Source: a virus. Taken from it: a stretch of DNA of 40,256 nt. Each line of letters starts with the position of its first letter. Position 1 is the stretch's first letter. The position numbers and the translations under genes were made by a program. Below the pieces are notes generated by a model. That model worked only from the letters and a program-made list of their open reading frames with translations, was not told the origin of the DNA and ran no database searches. The DNA lies in IMG/VR virus record IMGVR_UViG_3300033143_001476, positions 1-40,256 of that record, one strand, 5' to 3'. Below are positions 30,336 through 39,512 of the stretch, piece by piece.

Positions 30336-30782
30336 ATGGAAGATATTATTGAAGAAAATATGGGGTTGGTCGTTTCTATAGTAAACACGTTTAATCCTAA
30401 AAACGATACAGAAAGACAAGACCTAATAGATGCTGGCAGAATTGGGCTATGGAAAGCAATTAGGAAGTACAACCCAGACAGTAATGTCAAAGTTTGTACT
30501 TTTGCATGGAGACCAATTAGGTGGGCAATTATACGAGAGCTACAACGCAGAAATAATTGCGTGTCTTTAAGCGAGGTTGCAGAACCTCTAGTTCATAATA
30601 AAGAGAGAATTTGGGAGCTTCTACCGTCAGATACGCCAGACTTAGAAAGGGAAATAGTTCGTATGCGTTGCGAGGGATATCGCTTTAAAGAAATTTCCGA
30701 AAAAATGCAGGAAGAGCCTGACGTAATCAAAAACAAATTCTACAAACTTATAAGAAAGCTAAAAGAAGAAAACAATGACTAG
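30336..30782 (+). CDS. Small sigma-70-family factor
   Basis: 148 residues. Region 2 (about 6-70) shows the core-binding and -10-recognition pattern: VVSIVNTF, RQDLIDAGRIGLWKAIRKYNP, and FAWRPIRWAIIRELQRRN. A short linker leads to a region 4-like HTH (about 100-145, with GYRFKEISEKMQ). Regions 1 and 3 are missing, as in small phage sigma factors. It would redirect host RNA polymerase, perhaps to the shared GGAGTATAAT sites (inference). Its end overlaps the next gene by 8 bases. Confidence 0.8.
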   Translation: MEDIIEENMGLVVSIVNTFNPKNDTERQDLIDAGRIGLWKAIRKYNPDSNVKVCTFAWRPIRWAIIRELQRRNNCVSLSEVAEPLVHNKERIWELLPSDTPDLEREIVRMRCEGYRFKEISEKMQEEPDVIKNKFYKLIRKLKEENND

Positions 30783-32427
30783 GAAAAAGAAAATATTGTT
30801 TGTGACAGAATCACACAAACTAGCTTCTGGATTTGGTACATATGCCAAAGAGATACTTCAAAGGATTTATGATACTGGCAAATATGAGATAGCACAGTTT
30901 GCTTGCTATAGCCCACCAACAGCTTTTGAGAATACTGACTGGTTGACTTACGGCGTTGCACCAATGCCGCACGAAGAAGAGTATTCAAAGCAACATACTC
31001 AAAATCCTGCTGTACAATGGGGCGTAACTAGATTTGAACATGCCTGTCTAGACTTCAAGCCAGATATTGTAATGACATATCGAGACCCTTGGATGGATGC
31101 TTTTATAGCTGATAGCTCTTTGCGTCCGTTTTTTCATTGGGTTTGGATGCCTACAGTAGACAGCGAGCCACAAAAAGACGAGTGGCTTTACCAGCTATTT
31201 AACAGGTGCGATGGCCTTTTGGGATATTCTGAATTTGCCAAGAAGGTAATTGAAGATAGAACTCAGGGTAGAGTTAAAGTGCAAGGTTTTGCTTCTCCCG
31301 GAATTAATCCTGAAGACTTTTATATTATATCAAATAAAGAAAAGCATAAGCAAAAGATGGGTATTGCCTCCGACAGCTTTGTTGTCGGTACTGTAATGAG
31401 AAACCAAAAAAGGAAAATGTTTCCAGAATTGATGAAGTCTTTTGCAGAGTTTGTAAAAACTGCACCAGCAGACATAGCCAACAAGTCTCTACTCTATCTT
31501 CACACAAGCTACCCTGAAAAGATGGGGTGGAATATTACGTCTCTAGCTCATGAGCTTGGCGTAGGTTCTAAGTTAGTTACGACTTACGTATGTCGTAGTT
31601 GTGGCAAATACTTCTGCTCTCACTACAGAGATGCTATCACTCAGTGTAATCATTGCGGAAAAATTTCTGCTGTTTTGCCCGGAGTTGCAAATGGAATAGA
31701 CCACTCTGAACTTGTTAATATTTATAATGTAATGGACATTTATGTTCAGTATGCGATCTGCGAGGGCTTTGGTATGCCTCAAGTAGAAGCTGCGGCGTGT
31801 GGAGTACCTATTGCTTCTATAGATTATAGTGCTATGGAAGATGTGGTTAGATACTGTAAAGGCTTTCCAATCACCCCTAATCTGCAAAGAGAAATGGAAA
31901 CTAATGCAGACAGGTCAGGTGCAAACAACCAAGAGTTGGTAAAAATATTGAAGAGCTACGCTAAAAAAGACGTTATGCAAAAAAATAAAAAAAGAATTGA
32001 AACCAGAGAGGGTTGTATTTCAAGGTATACTTGGGATATCGCAGCAAACGTTTGGGAAAAATATTTTGACGCTGTGGAATTGAAGGGGCTACAAGGAAAA
32101 TGGGACGCACCTCCTATGATCAAACAGCCACCAAAAGAAGCACCAAAAAATATTAATCATGTTAATTTTTGCGAATGGGTATGGACTGCTTTAGTGCAAG
32201 ATCAATACAATGCTTGGAACTATAGAATGTTGGCAGATTTAAGAAATTTAAATTTTGGTGCTGATCTAGGAAAAGCCCTTCAGCCCGTAACACAAGAATT
32301 GCTTTTCAAGGAATACTACATGCTTGCGGAAAAGAGACATGTATTTGACTGTCTTAGAACAGGAATTTTAAGGCAAAATAAACCAGAAGAATTTATACTG
32401 CAAGCTCACAATAGGATGAAAAAATGA
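30775..32427 (+). CDS. GT-B glycosyltransferase with inserted zinc ribbon
   Basis: 550 residues. N-terminal GT-B half starts ILFVTESHKLASGFGTYA. The C-terminal donor-binding half has the GT4-type EX7E motif, Glu330 and Glu338 in EGFGMPQVEAAACG. Between them is a four-Cys insert (Cys273, Cys276, Cys291, Cys294; CRSCG...CNHCG) that looks like a zinc ribbon, which is unusual in GT4 enzymes. A C-terminal extension of about 120 residues follows. Transfers a sugar to an unknown acceptor. First of a glycosyltransferase run. Confidence 0.8.
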   Translation: MTRKKKILFVTESHKLASGFGTYAKEILQRIYDTGKYEIAQFACYSPPTAFENTDWLTYGVAPMPHEEEYSKQHTQNPAVQWGVTRFEHACLDFKPDIVMTYRDPWMDAFIADSSLRPFFHWVWMPTVDSEPQKDEWLYQLFNRCDGLLGYSEFAKKVIEDRTQGRVKVQGFASPGINPEDFYIISNKEKHKQKMGIASDSFVVGTVMRNQKRKMFPELMKSFAEFVKTAPADIANKSLLYLHTSYPEKMGWNITSLAHELGVGSKLVTTYVCRSCGKYFCSHYRDAITQCNHCGKISAVLPGVANGIDHSELVNIYNVMDIYVQYAICEGFGMPQVEAAACGVPIASIDYSAMEDVVRYCKGFPITPNLQREMETNADRSGANNQELVKILKSYAKKDVMQKNKKRIETREGCISRYTWDIAANVWEKYFDAVELKGLQGKWDAPPMIKQPPKEAPKNINHVNFCEWVWTALVQDQYNAWNYRMLADLRNLNFGADLGKALQPVTQELLFKEYYMLAEKRHVFDCLRTGILRQNKPEEFILQAHNRMKK

Positions 32428-33500
32428 AAAAAGTTTTATTTATAGCACCATACCGACAAACGGATGAGTGGGGAGAGAAGTCTAGGATTCTAGTTTCTAT
32501 GCTGCAACAGCTTTGCGATCTAACAATTAGGCCAATTTGGTTTAACTCTGAAGTTAACCCCAATATGAGTTTAGGCTTAATGGAACAGCTAGAGAACAAA
32601 AACGAACAAGAGTTTGATATTTTAATTCAGTTTGGGTTGCCAAGTCATTTTGCTTACGATGGAAGGTTCAAGAAAAATATCGCAATAACCTCTTTTGATT
32701 GCGTTCACAAAAACATAGACGTTTCCTCTGTGTTGAGTTTGTTTGACAAGGTTGCAGTATTCTCTACTGGAATACCTAATAACAAAATAGTAAATTTTGG
32801 ATGCGACCCTTTCATTCTGCCCTCTTATCCCGAGATCGCTTTTGATTTTTTTGGGGTCGAAGGTATTACCTTTTATACTATGGCTGGTTTGTCTCCAGAT
32901 TCTGGACTAAGAGAAACGCTGGCTGCATATTTATCTATCCCAAGAGACGAAGGCAAAAGTACCTTGGCGGTTGTTACTAACAACCCAGAAGAGGTAAAAA
33001 AGCAAATACAAGCAACTCAAGAGATATTAGGTATATGTGCTCCTACAGAGTATCGTAAAATTGCAATATGCAATCCTACTAATGCTAAAGACTCGCGTCA
33101 TTATAAAAACCAAGCACACTTAGCGTTTGATGTTTTTGTAAACGTAGGTTACAATGCACGCCAATGTCAAGATACGCTTTTGGCTTACTCTGCCGACAAT
33201 AGAGTGATATCGCCTCGTAGCAATAATTTTTATAAAAATTATACAGACAGAGTAAAGACTATAGAAGAGATTTGTCTTCATCCAAACAAACCTCTACCGT
33301 ATATGTTTACAGGAAATACGACTTGGCATATGCCAATTATTAGAGACCTACAAGAAACAATGAAAAGAATAATGAAAGCAAAGCATAAAACCTTTTCTGG
33401 CCTTATGGGGGTAGATCAGAGAGACAAGGGACGGCTGAGATTAAATGGATGCTTAGGGGGTTTTAAGAAACAACTGGAGGATTTACTATGCACTCAGTAA
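32424..33500 (+). CDS. Glycosyltransferase-like protein
   Basis: 358 residues with the same N-terminal strand as the previous gene (KKVLFIAPYRQTDEWGEKSRIL) and Rossmann-type patterns, but the EX7E site is not obvious. It lies in an ATGA overlap with the GT-B gene and overlaps the next gene by 13 bases. Could be a GT-B relative that lost catalysis or uses another donor. Function inferred from neighbours and N-terminal pattern only. Confidence 0.5.
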   Translation: MKKVLFIAPYRQTDEWGEKSRILVSMLQQLCDLTIRPIWFNSEVNPNMSLGLMEQLENKNEQEFDILIQFGLPSHFAYDGRFKKNIAITSFDCVHKNIDVSSVLSLFDKVAVFSTGIPNNKIVNFGCDPFILPSYPEIAFDFFGVEGITFYTMAGLSPDSGLRETLAAYLSIPRDEGKSTLAVVTNNPEEVKKQIQATQEILGICAPTEYRKIAICNPTNAKDSRHYKNQAHLAFDVFVNVGYNARQCQDTLLAYSADNRVISPRSNNFYKNYTDRVKTIEEICLHPNKPLPYMFTGNTTWHMPIIRDLQETMKRIMKAKHKTFSGLMGVDQRDKGRLRLNGCLGGFKKQLEDLLCTQ

Positions 33501-34417
33501 AAAGTATAATAAATAACGCTATCGAATCTAGAGGTCAAGGTAAGTCGATACTAATAATTAATGATAACGAAACAGAATATCTAAAAGGGTTTGCTGACTT
33601 ACATCAACACAGATTCTTTGTACTTGAAAAGCAGGGTTCTCCATCATGGGCAATACCCCATAACTTCACAAGGCTAAGGTCTTTGACACACCTAAACGAA
33701 TTAGATTTAATTATTTGTTGCAACAGAGGAGAGGCTTTTGATGAGGCAAAAAAAATATCGCTACATCAGCATGTGCCTATGGTGGTTATAGACTTTTGCG
33801 GAGCAAGCAGTATGACACCGCACCCGTTTTCTTCTTCGCTTCTTGATAAAGAGCCAGCTTCATACATCAGAAAAAATGGAGATGTTCACGTCTCCGTTCA
33901 TGAGTCGATTGAAAACTCATGGCTTCCAACATCAAATTATTTAAGTATTACTATACCTCCTAAGATTTTTTCTGAAGGTAGACGTAGAAAAGACGAAAGT
34001 GGAAAGTACAACATAGCTATTGAGCCGTTTCCTAGACAATATCTACAAAGCTTAAACATACAGGTTCCTCCAAACGCAGTATTAACAACAGACCTTTCTA
34101 GTGCGGACATTTTTATAAACCTTTGGGGACATGTATCATGCACAACTCTAAAAGCTATGACCTTGGGGGTTCCTGTTGTTTGTATGAAAACAGAAGATGA
34201 GCATGTAAAATACCTTTCAGAAAATCAGTGTTGCATTATAGTAAATCAAATTCAAGATATCAAAGGTTTAGGGTTTGTTGAAGAAATATTAGAATTGCAC
34301 AAAAAACATGATATGAAAGACAAGGCTTTATCAGAAGTTTTATATTCAAAAGATTTTGCGTCTGATTGGAATAGCATTATCGACTATTCCACAAACAAAT
34401 GTTATATAAGGAACTAA
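33488..34417 (+). CDS. Glycosyltransferase-like protein
   Basis: 309 residues. The C-terminal half has ADIFINLWGHVSCTTLKAMTLGVPVVCMK (about 215-243), the strand-helix pattern of a GT-B donor domain with a Cys in place of the usual Glu. The N-terminal half has alternating Rossmann strands. Starts inside the previous gene. Donor and acceptor unknown. Confidence 0.5.
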   Translation: MHSVKSIINNAIESRGQGKSILIINDNETEYLKGFADLHQHRFFVLEKQGSPSWAIPHNFTRLRSLTHLNELDLIICCNRGEAFDEAKKISLHQHVPMVVIDFCGASSMTPHPFSSSLLDKEPASYIRKNGDVHVSVHESIENSWLPTSNYLSITIPPKIFSEGRRRKDESGKYNIAIEPFPRQYLQSLNIQVPPNAVLTTDLSSADIFINLWGHVSCTTLKAMTLGVPVVCMKTEDEHVKYLSENQCCIIVNQIQDIKGLGFVEEILELHKKHDMKDKALSEVLYSKDFASDWNSIIDYSTNKCYIRN

Positions 34418-34420
34418 GAC

Positions 34421-34831
34421 ATGATTATTGACAAAAAAATGAGACTTATTCCAGATTTTTACGCGACTTCCGAAGATTCTAGCACTGAAGTAAAAGAAGA
34501 ACAGCTTCAAGAAGTTCCAAACGGTTATCTTGAAGTGTTAGAAGTTCAAGACGCTTTAGAAACCTCGAAAGACGATCAAATTATAGAAATGGTTTGTTCT
34601 AAAATTCAAAGTGGAGGTAGACTTATTATGTCGGGAGTTGATGGACACTCGCTTGCTATGGGAGTAGCACACGGTTCTAAAAGATTAGACGAGTTTGGAA
34701 ACTATATTAAGGTAGCCAATAGGCTTAATTCACTTTCTGGCCTGAGCGAATACTTTATGGTAAGAAAGTGGGAGGTTATGTCGGCATCCGTAACAACAGA
34801 GTCATACAGTTTAGAGGTTAAAAAACCATGA
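34421..34831 (+). CDS. Methyltransferase-like small protein
   Basis: 136 residues. An acidic N-terminus (1-45) is followed by SGGRLIMSGVDGHSL and a C-terminal TTESYSLEVKKP, which resemble the last strands of class I SAM-dependent methyltransferases; the SAM-binding GxGxG is absent, so this is either a truncated relative or a coincidence. It overlaps the next gene by four bases. Confidence 0.35.
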   Translation: MIIDKKMRLIPDFYATSEDSSTEVKEEQLQEVPNGYLEVLEVQDALETSKDDQIIEMVCSKIQSGGRLIMSGVDGHSLAMGVAHGSKRLDEFGNYIKVANRLNSLSGLSEYFMVRKWEVMSASVTTESYSLEVKKP

Positions 34832-35661
34832 GTAAAGAAGATATAACGGTTAGTCAAGTACATACTACTTGTAAGAATTGCATATTTGCTGTTTATTCGG
34901 GGAATACACAAACAAGTTGCAAGCTAGAAAAAATTAAGGATTATAAAGATGCTGATATATCCGTAATTGAAGTTCATGACGGAGAAAAAGATTTCTTTGT
35001 TATAGACGGAAGATTCTGCATGTTTTACAGAAACGAAGAAATTATGGAGAGGTACTCTCAAGACTCTTGGGAAAAAATGGTAAAGCTGCAAACCAAAGTA
35101 CCTTATCACGCAATTATTCTTATAGGAGAAGAATCTACGTTTAAAGAGGTTAAGTCTGCCTGCAATAAACTTAAAAGGCAAGACGTAAAACCTAACATGG
35201 TTACTTTTGTTAACAAGCAATATCCGAACTACACAAAAGATCAGGAAAAATACCTAAAGCCTAGCGTTCTGCTTGAGCTACTTGTTGACTCTGGTTTTCA
35301 TAAGTATAATTTAAAAAATGTTTATAACGACTCTATGGATGACAGATCGCTAATTGATCTTGTGTTTGATGGATCAAAAGATGAGCCGTATCCTTTTTAT
35401 GTGGTATTCGAGTCTAGCTTTGATATTCCTGAGTCATTCAGCAAAGACTTGAACGATGCCATTCTAATAAAAATGATGCAAATAGGGTTTGCAAAGCCTG
35501 TAGACAATATCAACGGAATGATTGTAAATAGGGTTGCACACAAAAAACATGCAGGTAATAGCTTTTTTGTAAACCTAGAAGACAAAATAGAAAAATTCGA
35601 AGACAATGGAACTAAATTTATTTATGAGGCTACCGAAATATGTCCGAACCTAAAAGGATGA
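34828..35661 (+). CDS. Unknown protein with N-terminal Cys cluster
   Basis: 277 residues. Four N-terminal Cys (CKNC at about 15-18, then Cys31 and Cys63) could bind zinc or an iron-sulfur cluster. Residues 92-230 have alternating strands and helices (HAIILIGEE..., FYVVFESSFDIPESF) suggesting an alpha/beta, possibly GT-A-like, fold. Sits inside the glycosyltransferase run and overlaps both neighbours. Function unknown. Confidence 0.5.
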   Translation: MSKEDITVSQVHTTCKNCIFAVYSGNTQTSCKLEKIKDYKDADISVIEVHDGEKDFFVIDGRFCMFYRNEEIMERYSQDSWEKMVKLQTKVPYHAIILIGEESTFKEVKSACNKLKRQDVKPNMVTFVNKQYPNYTKDQEKYLKPSVLLELLVDSGFHKYNLKNVYNDSMDDRSLIDLVFDGSKDEPYPFYVVFESSFDIPESFSKDLNDAILIKMMQIGFAKPVDNINGMIVNRVAHKKHAGNSFFVNLEDKIEKFEDNGTKFIYEATEICPNLKG

Positions 35662-36044
35662 ATGTGTACGAAAGTTGCGTAACAAATAGTATCGACAAGG
35701 AACTTTGGCATAAAATTCCAGAAGGTGAAATAGTTTATATTACGCCTTCAACGGAATACCACAGAAATGGAGTGTGGGATGATTTAGTTTTTCACAGATT
35801 CAATAAAGACAGTTTTATTGGGCTGATATATTCTGATATTCAAGTCAGTATAGGTGACAATTATTATACGGAATTTTTGAATGACGATAACAGAATCGGT
35901 GAGGATGCTCCAGTATTTGTTGTTAAATATTCCAATATAGATATTTCAACATGCAATACAACTGTTGAGATTTTTAACAAATACATCTCTAGTGGCAAAA
36001 GAGTGGAACACATAGCAGAAACACTTTCCAGCCGCCGAGGGTAA
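35640..36044 (+). CDS. Unknown 134-residue protein in the glycosyltransferase run
   Basis: ATG 35640 overlaps the previous gene by 22 bases. Begins with SEPKRMNVYESCVTN, then a mixed alpha/beta pattern (VYITPSTEYHRNGVWDDLVF, FIGLIYSDIQVS). No signature residues that identify an enzyme. Its location suggests a glycan-related role. Confidence 0.5.
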   Translation: MSEPKRMNVYESCVTNSIDKELWHKIPEGEIVYITPSTEYHRNGVWDDLVFHRFNKDSFIGLIYSDIQVSIGDNYYTEFLNDDNRIGEDAPVFVVKYSNIDISTCNTTVEIFNKYISSGKRVEHIAETLSSRRG

Positions 36045-36047
36045 CTT

Positions 36048-36752
36048 ATGACAATAAGATATATTAAAGAAATCAATAAGCCTACAGGTATTGATATAAT
36101 AATACCGGCAGCAGGCTTAGGCAGAAGAATGAAGTCGTATGGTGCAAAACCTCTGATTAAAATCAAGGGAAACACATCAATAATCGACAACCAAATAAAA
36201 ATATTAAAAAAGTTTCTTCCTGACTCAAACATAATAATAGTCTGTGGGTTTGACGCAGACAACCTAATGAACAAGACAGACGAAAGTATAGTTAAAGTAG
36301 AAAATGAGAACTATATTGAGACTAATGTTGTTAGGTCGATTGGTATGGGTTTGAGGGCAGCGAGCAGGGATGTTCTGATTGTCTATGGAGATTTAGTATT
36401 TAATGAAAAATGTATTGAAGAAATGAACTTCAATAAGTCTTCGCTTTTGGCAGGTAAGGGAATTATGTCAGAAGGTGAAGTCGGCTGTACTTTTAACAAG
36501 AAAGGTCAGCTAGAACACATGATGTATGACCTAGAGTATAAGTGGGGTCAAATGGTTTTTTTAAAAGGAAACGAGCTAAAAATATTTAAAAAGATATGCT
36601 TCGACAGGGAAAACCAAAATATGTTTGGGTTCGAGGCAATCAACAAAACTATATCTCAGGGTGGTGTCTTTTATTACTCTGGACACGATAGAGCAAAAGC
36701 GTTAGATATTGATAGTTCTAAAGACTTAGAAAGAGTATCGGAAATAATATGA
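36048..36752 (+). CDS. Sugar/phosphocholine-type nucleotidyltransferase
   Basis: 234 residues. The nucleotide-binding loop IIPAAGLGRRMK (about 18-29) followed by KPLIKI, then an acidic GDLVF metal site (about 114-118), is the NTP-transferase (GT-A-like) signature seen in sugar-1-phosphate and phosphocholine nucleotidyltransferases. It would make an activated donor for the glycosyltransferase-like genes around it. Confidence 0.85.
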   Translation: MTIRYIKEINKPTGIDIIIPAAGLGRRMKSYGAKPLIKIKGNTSIIDNQIKILKKFLPDSNIIIVCGFDADNLMNKTDESIVKVENENYIETNVVRSIGMGLRAASRDVLIVYGDLVFNEKCIEEMNFNKSSLLAGKGIMSEGEVGCTFNKKGQLEHMMYDLEYKWGQMVFLKGNELKIFKKICFDRENQNMFGFEAINKTISQGGVFYYSGHDRAKALDIDSSKDLERVSEII

Positions 36753-37528
36753 AGAAAATATTTTACACAAGCGAAAACGAACCGGCAAAAAAATTATTAG
36801 GAATGATGTGGGCTGTAGATGGAATATCTGGGCATAACTCTTTCCTATGGGATTATAAAAAGATTTCTATTTTTGAATTGTATCAAGAGCATCGAGATTG
36901 CTCTGCGATACTTGTTTCAGAAAATACAGTTCCAGTAAAACATTGCGAAATGTTCGCCGCACAATACCCAGAAGTTAAATTGATTTACGTCCACAACGAT
37001 TCTAAAATGACCGACGAAATAAAAGGGGTAGGATTTAGCGGAGAAATAAATCTCAAAGACGTTCCGTTTATGACTGAAAATAGATTAATGTTTGGGCAAA
37101 ATCAAGAATATTTAAAATCTGACTTTGTGGTGTTCTCAGACAACTTGTCAAAAGAACAAATCACATGGCTAAATACAATTGGTGGAATTGCAAGCCTCAG
37201 AGTTTACGGCAAAAGACCTCAGTTTAAATTAAACAACTATTGCGGCATACTACTTAATTCGCAAATGAAAGACTGTATGGCTTCGGTAAAAAATGTTATT
37301 ATGTTTGAGCCATCATTAGCACCTACAGTAAAATCACTAGGACTAAAGGCTATCGTGTGTCCAGACCATTTTAAAAGTCTCGAAGAGCTTGTAGGTATAG
37401 TTAAAGCTATAAAGGGTGGGTTAGATATTAACTCATATGATTGGTCAAACCTAGAATATCGTGGAGAGACTTTAGACAAGACCAGTCTTGAAAGTTACCA
37501 AGACTACGTAATGCAGAAAATAATTTAA
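36749..37528 (+). CDS. Unknown 259-residue protein, GT-B-like pattern
   Basis: Starts in an ATGA overlap with the nucleotidyltransferase. Rossmann-like alternation (SAILVSENTV, VKLIYVHND, VIMFEPSLAPTVKSLGLKAIVCPDH) suggests a nucleotide-sugar fold; no catalytic residue is certain. Likely part of the same pathway. Confidence 0.4.
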   Translation: MKKIFYTSENEPAKKLLGMMWAVDGISGHNSFLWDYKKISIFELYQEHRDCSAILVSENTVPVKHCEMFAAQYPEVKLIYVHNDSKMTDEIKGVGFSGEINLKDVPFMTENRLMFGQNQEYLKSDFVVFSDNLSKEQITWLNTIGGIASLRVYGKRPQFKLNNYCGILLNSQMKDCMASVKNVIMFEPSLAPTVKSLGLKAIVCPDHFKSLEELVGIVKAIKGGLDINSYDWSNLEYRGETLDKTSLESYQDYVMQKII

Positions 37529-37537
37529 GGAAAAACA

Positions 37538-37984
37538 ATGATAGGAATTGTAACAGATCACATATCTAATAATGTTAAGAACTACTTAATGTTTAGAGAA
37601 TTAAATAAATTGTCGAAGACACAAGACTGCTACCTGTTCGCTAATTCAATTGAATCTCTTCCGATGAAGAACGAATTTTGCATATTGCAGCAGGTAGAAG
37701 CAATGTCTCACGCAGGAACTCTAATGTCAACCAGTCTTATTACTACTCAAATCGTTCAAAATGCACTACCCGCAAAAAGAAAGATTTTTTATATGTGGTA
37801 TCCTGACTGGTCTGATTATGACAACGTAAGAACAACTCAGTTGACGAATATATTGACAGATAAAAATATAGAAATAGTCACAAGAGGCACTGATCAAGCA
37901 AAACTTATGGAAAGTATGTTTGGTAGGGAGTGCGGTATACTTCGCAACTGGGATTCAGAATCTTTAGAAAGGTTAGTATCATGA
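37538..37984 (+). CDS. Unknown 148-residue protein
   Basis: Alpha/beta protein with TDHISNN near the start and a SHAGTLMSTSLITTQIVQ helix, then FYMWYPDW. It resembles the N-terminal half of a GT-B enzyme. Its stop overlaps the next start (ATGA). Last gene of the glycosyltransferase-like run; identity uncertain. Confidence 0.45.
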   Translation: MIGIVTDHISNNVKNYLMFRELNKLSKTQDCYLFANSIESLPMKNEFCILQQVEAMSHAGTLMSTSLITTQIVQNALPAKRKIFYMWYPDWSDYDNVRTTQLTNILTDKNIEIVTRGTDQAKLMESMFGRECGILRNWDSESLERLVS

Positions 37985-38775
37985 ATTCAACAGACTTCTT
38001 TAAGAAATCAGAAGAAGAAAGGCTTGTATACTACAAGACTAGCTACATAACCAACAATCAAAGTTGGGGTGAGATAGCAAAAAATCTAGAAACATACCCA
38101 AATAAGGTTCGCAGGGACGCGACAAAGCTAGGTGTTGTTTCGAGAGATAAGTCACAAGCTCAAAAAACAGCCATTCAGCAAGGAAGGCACGAACACCCTA
38201 CTGCCGGAAAAAAGCAGTCAGACATAACAAAGATGAAAATCAGTGAGAGCCAAGGCAAGGTCTGGGACTCTATGACAGAAGAAGAACGTCAGTATAGGTC
38301 TAAAATAGGCAATGAGTCTTGGAATAAAAAGACAGAAGAAGAAAAGGCTGAGTTTTTTAAAAAATCAACGCAGGCTATTCAAGAAGCGTCTAGGAATGGC
38401 TCTAAAATGGAACGCTATATATTCGAACATCTTACGAAGCTAGGATATAAAGTAGATAGACATAGGGAGTTCTTGGTTCAAAATGAAAAATTTCACATCG
38501 ACCTGTATATCCCATCGTGCAGATTAGCCATTGAGGTTGATGGGCCGATGCACTTCGAGCCTGTATTTGGCGAAGAAAGGTTAAAAAAGCGTCAAGCTGC
38601 GGATTCTCAGAAAAATGGACTAATTTTATCGTCGGGAATGGTACTTCTCAGAGTAAAATTGTTAAAGAGAGAATCGCAAAGATATTTCAGGCAGATATCT
38701 GAACAGATTCAAGAAGTAATAAGTAACATAGAAACTGAATTTCCTAAAGAAAATGAGAGGTACTACGAAATATGA
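37981..38775 (+). CDS. EDxHD/Vsr-like homing endonuclease with NUMOD3-type linker
   Basis: 264 residues from ATG 37981 (in-frame ATG 37930 would overlap the previous gene by 55). A short HTH-like N-terminus (NQSWGEIAKNLETYPNKV) is followed by GKKQSDITKMKISESQGK (about 76-93), a NUMOD3-type DNA-binding repeat, and a C-terminal nuclease domain with Glu144, Asp174 (HIDLYI), Glu185, His191 and Asp208, matching the EDxHD pattern. Typical of free-standing phage homing endonucleases that spread into neighbouring genes. Confidence 0.8.
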   Translation: MNSTDFFKKSEEERLVYYKTSYITNNQSWGEIAKNLETYPNKVRRDATKLGVVSRDKSQAQKTAIQQGRHEHPTAGKKQSDITKMKISESQGKVWDSMTEEERQYRSKIGNESWNKKTEEEKAEFFKKSTQAIQEASRNGSKMERYIFEHLTKLGYKVDRHREFLVQNEKFHIDLYIPSCRLAIEVDGPMHFEPVFGEERLKKRQAADSQKNGLILSSGMVLLRVKLLKRESQRYFRQISEQIQEVISNIETEFPKENERYYEI

Positions 38776-39509
38776 GCAAGAAAAAAGGAACAGCAAAGAC
38801 AGAGATCGCAGAAATGGTTGATCAAGTCGTGGAAGATTCTATTGTCGAGGAAAGCACTGATCCTGCAAAGCCGCTTTCTAGTGATCCAAAGTGGGTTGAT
38901 TACGTAATTGACCAGCTTACAGACAATGAGTTGGTTAACGGTGCTCCGACTACGGACGGACTAAGAAGGGTTTGCGAAAAAGAATTCGGAGAGATTGTTG
39001 CCTCTCAAAGTTCTCCTGTAGATGTTTTATGCACAAATACTGGAAGATGTGCTGTTAACCATACTCTTCACATTTTAAAATATGAAACTGGTTCTGAGAT
39101 TTTGGTGAGTGCATGTGTTGATGTTCTTCACAACAAGCTGCCATCACCATTCAATGAGCATATGCTTGCTACTGCATGTACTAGAGCAGAAGGAAAAGCT
39201 CTTAGACGAGCTATGAAGATCAAGGTTCATACATCAGAAGAACTGAACAACGAAGACCCAGAAGATGCTTCGTCAGGTGAGCCTGTGAATGATCAGCAAA
39301 TCTCAGCCATCAAGGTTATGAGCAAAAGGAATAATGTAGACTTGGAAGGCTTCTGCAAGTCACAGTCAGACGGTGCTAATAGCATCCGAGACCTTACAAA
39401 TCTAGAAGCACGTTTAATCATTAATAAACTTTCCAGCTTTCAAAGAAAAGGTGTTCCAGAAGAGTATTCTGGATACGATTCTGGCTGGGAAGAATCATTT
39501 GGAGTTTAA
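38772..39509 (+). CDS. Putative ssDNA-annealing/recombination protein
   Basis: 245 residues. The central region (ILVSACVDVLHNKLPSP, then ATACTRAEGKALRRAM) and the C-terminal module (QQISAIKVMSKRNNVDLEGF ... LTNLEARLIINKL) follow the pattern of phage Rad52/Erf/RecT-type proteins, with an acidic linker between. No catalytic motif is expected. It is followed by a zinc-binding gene often found beside such proteins. Family call is tentative. Confidence 0.4.
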   Translation: MSKKKGTAKTEIAEMVDQVVEDSIVEESTDPAKPLSSDPKWVDYVIDQLTDNELVNGAPTTDGLRRVCEKEFGEIVASQSSPVDVLCTNTGRCAVNHTLHILKYETGSEILVSACVDVLHNKLPSPFNEHMLATACTRAEGKALRRAMKIKVHTSEELNNEDPEDASSGEPVNDQQISAIKVMSKRNNVDLEGFCKSQSDGANSIRDLTNLEARLIINKLSSFQRKGVPEEYSGYDSGWEESFGV

Positions 39510-39512
39510 AAA

